A stretch of DNA of 64,000 bases, from assembly GCA_963995505.1 (NCBI GenBank), contig OZ023181.1, positions 17,790,221-17,854,220 on the forward strand, read 5' to 3'. The notes under the pieces were generated by a model. That model was not told the origin of the DNA, did not search any database, and saw only the letters and a program-made list of their open reading frames with translations. A program made the translations under genes and the position numbers. This document shows, piece by piece, positions 54,119 to 64,000 of this stretch. The first letter of the stretch is position 1. The number at the start of each line of letters is the position of its first letter. This stretch comes from Hypericum androsaemum. Its lineage: Eukaryota; Streptophyta; Magnoliopsida; Malpighiales; Hypericaceae.

Positions 54119-56621
54119 ATTGGTATCAGAGCGTTCTTTATCTCTGTCTTGTTCATGGCGTTCATAGCTCCTTTTGAAAATATTGGTTTTCTCGTTTTGA
54201 ATTATTTTGGAAAACTGAGATCACGAATCTCTGTGATATTCTTTTTCAACTGATTCTGGGCTTTGAAATCACGAAATCTATTGAGAAACTGTGGAGAACT
54301 CGTTGGGTTTTAAAAACGGGTTCGTGGGTCAAGGTTTTGTTTTTCCGGGTGAAGAAGACGACTTAAAAAGGATGACATGCTGTTTTGCCCTTTGTCTTGT
54401 CGTCTTCTGAAGCATTAAAAAAACAAAAAAAAAAGGGTCACATGTCGTTGCAAACCAGGACATGTCTCTTTTGTTCTTTTGCCTTTTGAAATCTGACATG
54501 TACTTTTCTTTTTAAGAAAAGTGACCTGACGTGTGGGTTCTTTGGTTATATGTCATTATTAATTATTATATACTACATGATCTATGTCAAACTTCATCGA
54601 TTTTGTCTCATCATTAAGGATTAGAACATTCTGTGTTCAATTTTTAACTACATCGATTAGTTTAATAAATATTGTTGCTATGTTATTTATTTAGAAGTTA
54701 TATGTTGAATAAATACTGTTAGTAATCTGCATATAACATTTAGCAAACTAATGACTAGTACGATATAACTTCAGTATTTATTATATTGTTTAAACCTTGT
54801 TTATTAATTTGAGGTTTCGTGATTTATATAATCTTAATTAATTAGAGAGTAGCCACAACATCTGTAATTAATCAAGATTGTATATCTAGAATTGAGATCA
54901 CATAAAATAATAGTTGTAATTAATCATATGAATTATTATCAAATTATATTTTCTAATCAACCCACATGTTTTAGGAAAAGGAACATATTTTGATAGTTTT
55001 ATCATAATAGTGTGAATCTAATAGAATTAGAACTTTAGTCCACAGGCAAGTTTTATGTCTCTAGATTCATTAATTGCAAGCATGTTTTACATTGGTAAAA
55101 TATGATATATTTGTTAGCTACAAATTAAGTTTAATGAGTATGTTTATTTTATAAATTACAGTTAGTCAACCTGTTAGTTTCTCTGATGTGAAGTGTGATG
55201 TTCCCGAACTCAAGGGTGATAATTTTAAGGTCTGGAAGGAGAGAGTTCTCCTTCATTTGGGATGGATGGATATTGACTATGCCATTAGAAAGCCTGAACC
55301 ACCTGCAGTCACTGAAGTGAGTATCCCAGATCAGGTTGATCTTTATGAAAAGTGGGAGCGATCTAATCGCCTCTACGTTATGTTCATAAAGACCAAAGTA
55401 TCTGCTGGGATTAGGGGTTCTATTGAGCAATATGACAATGTTCGTCTTTTGTTGAAAGCAATAGATGAACAATTTGTCACTTTATATAAGGCTTTGGCAA
55501 GTACCCTTATCATGCAGTTATCATCCATGAGGCTTACCGGAATAGGAGGTGTGCGTGATCACATCATGCGCATGAGGGATATTGCAGCTCAATTAAAGAC
55601 CTTGGAAGTTGATATGTCAGAAACCTTTCTAGTTCACTTCATTCTATGCACTCTGCCCCAGCAATTTGGCCCATTTAAGATTTCTTATAATACACATAAG
55701 GATAAATGGTCTATTAATAAACTTTTGACCATGTGTGTTCAAGAAGAGGGAAGGCTGGCAATGGAAGAGGGTGAGAAAGTGAATCTCACTTTTTGTGGAA
55801 AGAAAAAGAAAGATCATGCTAAAGAAAAAGGCAAGATCCCTGTCAAAGCGGATATTAAAAAAGAGTCAAAGTGTTTCTTCTGCAAGAAGGCAGGACACAT
55901 GAAGAAAGAGTGCTCTAAGTTCAAAATTTGGTTTGACAAGAAAGGTATTCAACTTTCGTTTGTATGTTATGAATTGAATCTAACAAATATTGGTCATAAC
56001 ACTTGGTGGATTGACTCTGGTTCTACAATCCATATCTCAAATACCTTGCAGGGTATGCAAAACCTTCGGAAGCCAGTGGGAAGTGAACAGCACATCCATT
56101 CAGGAGGAAGGATGAGCTCACTAGTGGAGGCTATTGGTTCTTGTAATTTGGTGTCAAGCAGTGGCTTTATTTTGTATTTAGAAAAGACCTTTTATGTTCC
56201 TAGTTTTTCTAAGAATTTAATTTCAGTTTCAAGACTTGTACCCTTTGGTTTTGGCTTTAACTTTTTGGATAATGGTTTTACCTTATTAAATAAATCCGAG
56301 GTTGTTGGTTATGGTACATTCTCTGATGGTCTTTATTCAATTGCACTGCTAAGTAATGTTACTTATGACGCCATGAATATTACTGCTGGGTTTAAGCGTT
56401 GTGTTGTGAATGAAAATTTCTCAGTATTGTGGCACCGGAGATTGGGACATATCTCCATTTTAAGAATTAAAAGGCTGGTGAATGAAGGAGTGCTTAGTGC
56501 TCTAGATTTTACCAACCTTGAGACTTGTGTAGATTGCATCAAGGGAAAGCAAACCAATAAGTCCAAAAAGGGTGCAAAGAGGAGTAATGATTTGTTAGAA
56601 ATCATACATACAGATATTTGA
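54031..56621 (+). pseudogene. Copia-3 Gag-protease-pre-integrase, start in LTR with probable intron
   Basis: The proposed first exon is 54031-54040 inside the LTR (M-A-G), with the second exon from 55162 after a TTACAG acceptor. The join restores V-S-Q-P-V-S-F-S-D-V, and the frame then runs to 56618. Gag spans about 55180-55800. The zinc knuckle CFFCKKAGHMKKEC (55870-55911) is intact. The protease site is WWIDSGSTIHIS near 56004. Pre-integrase is LWHRRLGHISILRIKRL...CVDCIKGKQ. A TGA at 56619-56621 interrupts the start of the integrase core. Without the splice, the Gag frame has no ATG near its conserved N terminus. Confidence 0.85.
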
Positions 56622-57319
56622 TGTCCTAACATGGACGCAAGTAGTCCAAAGTACTTTATAACCTTTATAGATGATTTCTCACGATATATGTATCTCTATT
56701 TACTTCGTTCCAAGGATGAAGCTTTGGATGCCTTTAAAGTTTTCAAGGTTGAAGTAGAGAAACAATGTGGTAAACAAATTAAAATAGTGAGATCAGATAG
56801 AGGTGGAGAGTATTATGGTAGATACACTGAGAATGGACAAGCACCAGGACCATTTGCGAAGTTTCTTCAAGAGCATGGGATTATTGCCCAATACACTATG
56901 CCTGGTTCTCCAGACCAGAATGGTGTGGCAGAAAGAAGAAGCCGAACTTTAATGGACATGGTGAGAAGTATGAGGAGTAACAAAAAATTTCTCAATTCTT
57001 GTGGACTGAAGTACTAAAGACGGCTGTGTATATATTGAACCGAGTTCCAACCAAGGCTGTTTTAAAGACGCCTTTTGAGTTACTCAAAGGTTGGAAACCT
57101 AGTTTCCGACATATACGCGTTTGGGGATGTCCGTCCGAAGTAAGGATTTATAATCCACAAGAAAAGAAACTAGATCCTTGGACTATCAGTGGATATTTCA
57201 TTGGATATGTCGAAAAGTCCAAGGGTTATAGGTTCTATTGTCCGTCTCACACTACTAGGATTGTGGAATCAAGAAATGCAAAATTTTTCGAGGATGACTT
57301 GATTAGTGGGAGTGACTAA
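56622..57319 (+). pseudogene. Copia-3 integrase, one frameshift
   Basis: FITFIDDFSRYMYLYLLRSK carries the first catalytic Asp; IVRSDRGGEYYGRY and PGSPDQNGVAERRSRTLMDM carry the second Asp and the Glu, so the catalytic triad survives. A frame change near 56981-57000, next to an A-run, moves to [20 protein letters not shown] and [19 protein letters not shown]. Stops at 57317 and about 57437 separate this from the RT. Confidence 0.92.
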
Positions 57320-57556
57320 CTGCAGGACCTAGATTTTGAGATGAATCACTATGAACCTCAACCTTCTAATTTAAGTGATAGGCTGGTTTTCATACATACG
57401 CCTCCAGTTCAATCGTGTGTAGAAAAACTAGTTGTTTAAGTTCCACAAGCTAATAATGCTGATCTTTTAGATCAAGTTGTTAATCAAGACAATGTTGAAC
57501 AACCAATTGAGCAACCGGTTAAACAACAAGTCCCTCAAGAGAATGATGAAGCAACA

Positions 57557-59221
57557 TTGAGAAGATCTACTAGAGTTAGAAGGTCAGCAATTTCTGGTGA
57601 TTATGAAGTGTATCTGAAAGAAATGGACTGCGACTTTGGAGCCAAGAATGATCCTGAGACGTTTTTACAAGCTGTAAATTCTAAGGAATCAAACTTATGG
57701 CACAAGGCTATGATTGAAAAAATGGACCCTATGGCATCTAATCGAGTCTGGAATCTCGTCGAGTTGCCTGATGGTGTAAAACCCATCGGATGCAAATGGG
57801 TCTTTAAAACAAAGAAAGACTCACAAGGCAACATTGAGAGATATAAGGCAAGACTCATGGCCAAAGGGTTTACTCAAAGAGAAAGAATCGACTACACGGA
57901 GACCTTTTCTCCTGTATCAAAAAAATATTATCTTCGAACAATTATGGCATTAGTAGCTCATTTTAATTTTGAGCTGCATCAAATGGATGTGAAAACGGCA
58001 TTCCTTAACGGAGATTTAGAAGAAGTGGTATACATGAAACAACCAGAAGGATTCTCCTCTAGTGATGGTGAGCATTTAGTTTGCAAGCTTAATAAATCTA
58101 TTTACGGTTTGAAACAACCCTCCCGCCAATGGTATTTAAAGTTTCATGAGATCATCACTTCATTTGGTTTCAAAGAGAATTTCATGGATCAATGTATATA
58201 CCAAAAGGTTAGTGGGAGTAAGATATATTTCTTTATTTTATATGTGGATGATATTTTGCTAGCGACTAATAACAATGGGTTGTTATATGAGGTGAAACAA
58301 TTTCTCTCGAAGAACTTTGATATGAAGGATATGGGTGAAGCATCTTATGTCATTGGCATTAAGATCCATAGGAAAAGATCACGAGGCATTTTGGGTTTGT
58401 CTCAAGAGATCTATATCAACAAAGTTTTAAAAAGATTTAATATGAAAGATTGTTCACTAAGTATAGCACCCATTGTGAAGGGTGACAAGTTCTGTTTGGA
58501 ACAATGTCCGAAAAATGACTTTCAGCGGGAACAAATGAAGACTATTCGATATGCTTCTACTGTAGGAAGCCTTATGTATGCTCAGATTTGCACTAGACCT
58601 GATATTGCATATGTTGTTGGAGTATTGGGTAGATATCAGAGTAACCCAGGTATTGACCACTGAAAAGTTGCAAAAAAGGTGATGAGATACCTTCAAGGGA
58701 CAAAGAACTACATGCTCATGTATAGACGAACCGATAAGTTAGAGGTGATTGGCTACTCTGATGCTGACTATGCTGGCTGCATAGTTTCAAAGAAATCTAC
58801 CTCTGGATTTGTTTTTATGCTAGCTGGTGGAGCAGTGTCTTGGAGAAGCACAAAGCAGACATTGACTGCTACTTTCACTATGGAGGCTGAGTTCGTATCT
58901 TATTTTGAAGCTACATCACAAGGTGTTTGGTTGAAGAGTTTCGTATCTGGGCTTAGAGTTGTAGACTCTATTTCTAGGCCACTAAAGATGTACTGCGACA
59001 ATTCAGCTGCTGTCTTTATGGCTAAGAATAACAAAAGTGAAAGTCAAAGCAAACATATCGACATCAAGTATCTAGCCATAAGAGAACGTGTTAAAGATGA
59101 AAAGGTTGTCATCGAACACATTAGCACTGAATTAATGATTGCCGATCCTTTGACTAAAGGCATGCAACCAAAGAAATTCAAGGATCACGTAGAAAGTATG
59201 GGACTTGGTTCCATGATGTAA
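57557..59221 (+). pseudogene. Copia-3 reverse transcriptase and RNase H, one in-frame stop
   Basis: RRSTRVRRSAIS opens the region. RT motifs: GCKWVFKTKKDSQGNIERYK, MDVKTAFLNGDLEEVVYMKQ (first catalytic Asp), FFILYVDDILLAT (Y-V-D-D intact) and GSLMYAQICTRPDIAYVVG. A TGA at 58661-58663 (Trp position by family pattern) interrupts before VMRYLQGTKNYMLMYRR. RNase H: IGYSDADYAGC, SWRSTKQTLTATFTMEAEFV and DNSAAVFMAKN, ending ADPLTKGMQPKKFKDHVESM. Only this stop lies between 57557 and 59221, making it the best-preserved Pol region here. Confidence 0.95.
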
Positions 59222-59499
59222 GCTTTCATTGTATGGTACATTTATTTCTCATAGAAACTCTTATCGAGTTTGATATTTTCTCTTATAGTTGTGCACATTT
59301 AATTTTCTAAGAAATATTATTTTATGGACCTAGAATAAACATATGGTTTATTCATTAAGGACTAATAGGATATCAGTTGGGGACTTGATATATTGTGATA
59401 CATGGAAGGTAATACTCGCTCATAGAGGACCTATCACCATGATTCATATATTTTGTTTTCTTTTGATGAGTGCTGAGTTATATGGACCAAGTGGGAGAA

Positions 59500-59955
59500 T
59501 GTAAGAATAATTCGTGTTCTAGTTAAGGGAAAAATCTCTCCATAACGGGAAATATCTTTCCATATAATTGTGGTCCATATGTAGCCAAGATTGACCCACG
59601 ATTCTGGACAAAATCACACTCAATTAAGGCGAGAAATCTTTGAGAATATTGCCTACGATCATGGGATCGTAATATTCTCCAAAGATGGTAACGCAATATT
59701 CTCCATTGATGGTTATGGAGCCTATAAATACAAGACAATTTCGAGGTCCCTAGACTCACTCACACATTCAGAATACCAACACCATCCAAGGGTGAGAGCG
59801 AGAGCCTAGAAGAGCCGAGAAAACTCACTGCCGAATCCGGAGTCAAAGCTCGCCGGAAACTGCTACAATGGCTGGAGGTAATTCGATCTTTTGCTTCCGC
59901 TTTTTACGTGTTCATGTTGTCTAGAACACATTCAGATTGTGTAGAAACACTTACA
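59500..59955 (+). repeat. Copia-3 3' LTR
   Basis: 456 bp, ending ACTTACA and followed by TCTAG. Differences from the 5' LTR cluster in the first 40 bases and are otherwise mostly T/C transitions. Confidence 0.96.
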
Positions 59956-59960
59956 TCTAG

Positions 59961-60383
59961 TATACAGGTTAATCTCCAACCATAGGGACTTCCCTTTCCA
60001 TGAAGCCTGCCACAAATTTCTATCGAAAATTGTCGAGGTGGAAGCATGTGCCCGCATAGTAGCTTGCCTGTGGGGTGTATGGAAACTCAAAAATCTCACT
60101 GTCTTTTTTGTTGTTGAGAAACTCTGAAATCTCACTGTCTTTGAAGACCCTTTTAACCTGGATTACCGAAAGGAACTGGAACTAGCCATCAAACAGATGC
60201 TGGCGTGGTTATTGATGGTGGCGGTCAAATGGGAGCGGTAGCCAAAATTCTTTGTTTGTTTTCGTCTTTTCCGTTGATCCTATTCTCCGAACCCGCTGCT
60301 ATTAGTGATGTAATGGCACATGACAGACTGTGATACTTTGTTTGAAGCTGATATTGAATGAAAGTCATCTTTTCCTCTAAAAA
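59961..60383 (+). mobile_element. LINE 3' end downstream of Copia-3
   Basis: Resumes the zf-RVT/C-terminal part of the split LINE (frames with H-E-A-C-H-K-F-L and A-C-L-W-G-V-W-K-L-K), followed by a short 3' UTR with GTTTGTTTTCGTCTTTTCC and the A-run. Confidence 0.8.
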
Positions 60384-60409
60384 AACATTAGATTATTTTT
60401 TTCAAGATC

Positions 60410-61660
60410 TCCTAGTTACGGAACATTATTGGCTAATTAATTCGCGTTTGAACTGAATTAGAGAATAAATATATTCTTATTAAATTTTAACACAGTTATA
60501 ATACACCAAAGAAAATCTCACCTAACCTCATCGTATCACCGGCAATTGAGTTACGAGAATCTTTGATGAGATCCATCAATTGTCCCGTATTATTAAAGCG
60601 CCCACCCACAATATTTGTTAATTTATCCAATATCTGTTGGTTCTTAAATTTAAGTTTCATTCCAAACGGCAGTTTCCTTCTATATTTTCCCAGACCTATT
60701 TATATAAACTAATGGGATTTCGCCGAGTTATTAGACAGGCGAATATTAATATTTTCCAATCTACTAAAATATCTCATGGGCCTCGAATTGTAAAGTGGGC
60801 ATCACTGGCCCAACGTTTGGCTGTGGCTTTGATAGTGGTTTGGCCCAAAAAGTTAGCCCTCGATGGAGGTTCCCGGGAATCCGTAGCTGGACATTGTATG
60901 GGCTTAGTTAATTGGGTTCTCAGATTGAAGCCGAAAATAAATATTAAAAATTTTTGAGTTCGAATCCTAATAATTTAAGTAAATTAACTGGATACATTCG
61001 TATATACTGTACTTAATAACTAGTGGTCAGCTTGACATTTTTTTGGGTATTACTAATTTAAGTATTTTGGAAGCAAATTAGTATATTAATCGTTATATGA
61101 ACATGGGTCTGTCGTCTTTCAAATAAATCAATGCAACTTTATAGTATTGGAATTAATTTAACTCTCTCCATAAAAATAGTTTACTCGTTCCTTTTAGGGG
61201 TAAAATAGTTACATATTCCGAACAGACAATAATATATTTTTTTGTAAAAAAAACAAAATAAAGCAAAGCGCAATAGCGTTGTTTAACCGCTACATCGAAA
61301 AAGGTATTTTTGAACATGCTTTCTACATTATTGTTATTCCGTGTTCCAATTTTCATGGCAGCCTGTCACGTCCGTTGAAATTAATTTTGCAGGAGGCTGC
61401 CTTCTCCGTGTAATGCGAGTTCAATTATAAGATTTAATGATTATATATTAATGTCTAAGAATTTTTTTTATAAGCAGATTTTTTTGGTGATTAAGATCTG
61501 AATTTATGTCACTCTTCATCTCATTCTTTTTTTTATATAGAATTAGAGCAAATGTTACTTGGTCAATGTTTAGAAATATTGACGAATATTTCTAAACTAT
61601 GATCACATCTAATCACAATTGTGATGGAATCGTTTATAAACATAAAAAATTCACCAATTA
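60410..61660. other. Intergenic stretch, no gene seen
   Basis: AT-rich. The 106-codon + frame at 60637 lacks any recognised domain and is probably chance. Confidence 0.5.
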
Positions 61661-63000
61661 ATTTTTTTGAACATGGGGCGAAGCCCTTATATAAATAAAT
61701 AAGTCAAATTACATCATAACTAGCGTAGGATCTCCTATTGCGAGGTTGCAATAGTTGGTTTTAGTAAAACCATATCGCGGTAAAATTCAGTAGAAAAATA
61801 CTGTGATAGAGAAAGAGCACATTGGTAGGATAAATCCTGTCTTGACATTGTTATCACCGAATATGATCCTACACCGATATCACAAGTCATACCGGTACAA
61901 CATGGTAGGCTAACCCCTTTAACATCATCCAAGTATACATCTAGCCATGGCAAAAAAGGTTTATCAAATACAACATGGTCAAAAGCGATCATCAAGACAT
62001 GTTTGGAGAGAGCGTTTACCACCCGATTCCTCTCCCTCCAGGTGTATTAGATATGGATGTCCCAATCACGAACAATCAGCTCCCTAGAGCGGTGAATAAG
62101 GGCTGCCAATGGATGGTCCCTCTCTAGGTCTCATCCAACACAGAGTATAGCTAGTGTCGAGTCAACCTCCACCTGCACTCGATAGAAGGCTATATCTGTG
62201 ATAGCTCGAGACCAAGGATGAGTGCCCAGAGCTCAACAACTAAAGACGTGTAATGTTCAATGCCCTTGGCGAAGCCACATAATAAGTGCACACCCGAGTC
62301 GCACATGACACCACTTGTACCAACGGGACTAGCATTTCCCAATGAGTTCTCGTCAGTGTTAAGCTTGACGAAGTCCTCTGGCGATCGTGCCCATGCAACT
62401 AGAATCTCCTGTCGGGGTGGAAGTGGAGTGATCCGACCTGTCAAGACTCGAAAAGTACATGTCGAATTCTTGTACCTTTGTAGGGATGATAGAGGGGGTG
62501 TGCCCCGTCAAAGTACCTCTCACAGAGCTTGCCCAATAAATAACACTATTGTGCCACTGCCATAGCCACCAGCATGTCGGCATAAAGGTGGTCAGACGCT
62601 CAGCGCGTGCCCCGCCACCCACGGAATGGTCCAAGAGGTTGGCTTGAAGCGATCCCCTGAGATTGATCTCTGTGTAGAACTCTGGCATCGTCCGTGGTAT
62701 GACGGTCAACCACACTAGCCTGAAAACCTGCAATCACAAAACAACTGCAACTCGATAGCTGTGCTGCATCTCAGACATATATCCCAAGTGGTGAAGTGTC
62801 TCCTCGTGCGCTCTACGTTCGTCATCAACCTGCCATGAAAAAATAACCAAGTGAATAATTGGATATGCTCCGAAACTCCGAGCGCCCAAATCCGTCTCCA
62901 CATAGGGTCTTCATGTGACATATTGTCCACCCTGGATAGCTCCCGGTAAAGAGACTGGGTGGAAAAACGACCAATTGATCGTGTGGTCAGTTGTTACTCG
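61661..63000 (-). mobile_element. LINE ORF2 C-terminal relic (zf-RVT and RNase H)
   Basis: On the minus strand: MWRRIWALGVSEHIQLFTWL and TTWDICLRCSTAIELQLFCD (zf-RVT, 62930-62720), then an RNase H-like domain (62390-62190, VKLNTDENSLGN...GVMCDSG and SLVVELWALILGLELSQI, where the usual first Asp-Gly reads Asp-Glu), then 62022-61735 with RQDLSYQCALSLSQYFS. The left end near 61680 has the 'TATAAGGGCTTCGCCCCATGTT'-like 3' end followed by a tail. Several frame breaks; 5'-truncated. Confidence 0.75.
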
Positions 63001-64000
63001 CACAATCTTTTGTCATGTCACGTTGTTGTAGTCAAAGTACGTGCAAATTTTTGGCCTTGTGATTTTCAAGTTTGGTGACTTTGTTTATCAATAATGAAAA
63101 TTTATTAACTAATTATGTTAAAATTTTAAAATTTTGGATTAGATATAGAGATTATAATGATACGTGAATATATATCACTGATTCATGTTTTATCTTTAGA
63201 CCACGTCTTCAACTCCAATTGAACTAACTCGCACTTCAAAAGTTATCTTGTGCGGCCTAGCTTTTCTTATGTGCTCCATGATGAGGAGACGTGCAACCTT
63301 AAAATAAATTAATTTGAAAGAAACGGACGTACCTATTCCGCTTTTAAGTGTTTGAAAATTCCATTATACATAGAATTTGATAGAGACGTGATGCTCTAAT
63401 AACACTTGTAAAATTCTCAAAAAATAATAATAACACTTGTAACACTCCGCAGGGGCTGCGATTCGACTGATTATTTTTACAGACCAACTAAGTTTTTTAT
63501 TGTATTTTTTTAAGTAAAAATTTATTCAATTGCATAATATTTACATATATACACACGCCGGGTAGTGTTAAATTCCCTCGTAATAACTGAAGGTTACTAC
63601 GAAATTGCAGCACACAAGCTTCGTCAAAACCTTCTGAAATAAAATCCAGCGAAAAACTTTCGGGCTAGAAAGAGCACAAGTGTATAGTTGCAAGATTTAA
63701 GACCCATCTAGATCCACATTAAACATAGCCACAATAAAAATACATATGTGGTTAAGAGCTACGGTGTTTTCTAGTGTGTTTGGTAATCACTCACAAAAAT
63801 ATTTATCCTAAAATTTTTCTAAGTCAAATACGCTTAAGTTCTTTCAAGAAGTTTGACAAAAAAATGAAGTGTTCTTTGTTGATATGAATAATACAGATCA
63901 TATCATTTTAGTATTTCTGAACATATCATTAACGAGTAATTTCACAATTTATTTTTTTACAATTAAAGATACTCTCAATGTCAATACTTATTCTCGACCA
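63001..64000. other. AT-rich stretch to window end, no gene seen
   Basis: No frame with recognisable features. A 32-bp region near 63390-63440 repeats AATAACACTTGTAA twice. Confidence 0.5.

Larger units (their letters stand above)
53658..59960 (+). mobile_element. Copia-3: 6.3-kb Copia retrotransposon nested in the LINE, TSD TCTAG
   Basis: Two 456-bp LTRs (53663-54118 and 59500-59955, TG...CA) with identical 5-bp target duplications TCTAG at 53658-53662 and 59956-59960. The primer site TGGTATCAGAGC follows at 54121, and the purine tract ACCAAGTGGGAGAA precedes the 3' LTR at 59487-59499. All Copia domains are present in order: Gag, protease, integrase, RT, RNase H. The LTRs differ at roughly 4% of positions by eye. 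A few stops and one frameshift inactivate the polyprotein. Confidence 0.97.
48479..60403 (+). mobile_element. LINE (about 5.6 kb) split by Copia-3, with imperfect TSD
   Basis: Coding pieces run ORF1, endonuclease, RT, zf-RVT up to 53662. The element then resumes at 59961 after the inserted Copia-3 and ends at an A-run at 60379-60385. Flanking repeats AACATTAGATTTTTTTTTC (48479-48497) and AACATTAGATTATTTTTTTC (60384-60403) look like the target duplication, implying a full-length insertion from about 48498. Multiple stops show the LINE was already decaying. The order of events is LINE first, Copia-3 second. Confidence 0.88.

Noticed and set aside
60637..60957. 106-codon + ORF as a host gene
   Set aside because: No signal peptide, domain or promoter-like context was recognised; surrounded by TE-derived and AT-rich DNA.
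63390..63440. Short duplication AATAACACTTGTAA as an attachment or regulatory site
   Set aside because: Two short AT-rich copies 20-30 bp apart are common by slippage; nothing around supports a function.

Overview
The window looks like nuclear DNA of a flowering plant, most likely a eudicot. It is AT-rich, its one multi-exon gene uses GT-AG introns, and most recognisable coding sequence belongs to plant Copia LTR retrotransposons and plant LINEs. No rRNA, tRNA, CRISPR array, organellar or bacterial operon features were seen. The species cannot be named from the sequence alone.

Host genes are few. (1) A six-exon gene at 10637-13276 encodes a 342-aa single-pass membrane protein of the plant P-loop/sulfotransferase-like family. 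(2) Four C-TERMINALLY ENCODED PEPTIDE (CEP) precursor genes lie on the + strand at about 15.98, 19.25, 29.52 and 46.67 kb. Together they carry five CEP hormone domains. Each has a TATA box upstream and, apart from the first, an ATG-initiated signal peptide, a variable spacer and a C-terminal FRPTxPG-type motif. This dispersed tandem cluster is the main biological content. Two members are odd: the first has no in-frame ATG and the second has a substituted hormone core.

The rest is a nested graveyard of transposons. From left to right: a LINE-ORF1-like element running in from before base 1; a LINE tail; a MULE-type inverted-repeat element with a 9-bp target duplication (4004-5076); a second ORF1-only element in the opposite orientation (about 5185-7740); a small bounded insertion (7775-8379); the sulfotransferase-like gene; CEP-1 with a LINE inserted 3' of it; CEP-2 with an old LTR relic upstream and a 2.5-kb non-autonomous Copia element 20 bp after its stop codon; C-rich and minisatellite repeats; a LINE relic; CEP-3; a minus-strand Copia element (32539-37505); LINE and LTR relics; a LINE ORF1 relic; CEP-4; and a LINE (48498-60383) split by a 6.3-kb Copia element (53663-59955).

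Element boundaries are supported by target-site duplications read directly: CTACA, TCTAG and TATAA for the three Copia elements, TAAAATAAA for the MULE-like element, and about 10-20 bp imperfect repeats for two LINEs. The CEP genes are secreted-peptide precursors whose products are, by family knowledge, trimmed, hydroxylated and perceived by CEPR receptor kinases in nitrogen and root signalling. The transposons have spread out and partly rewired what was probably a compact tandem array.
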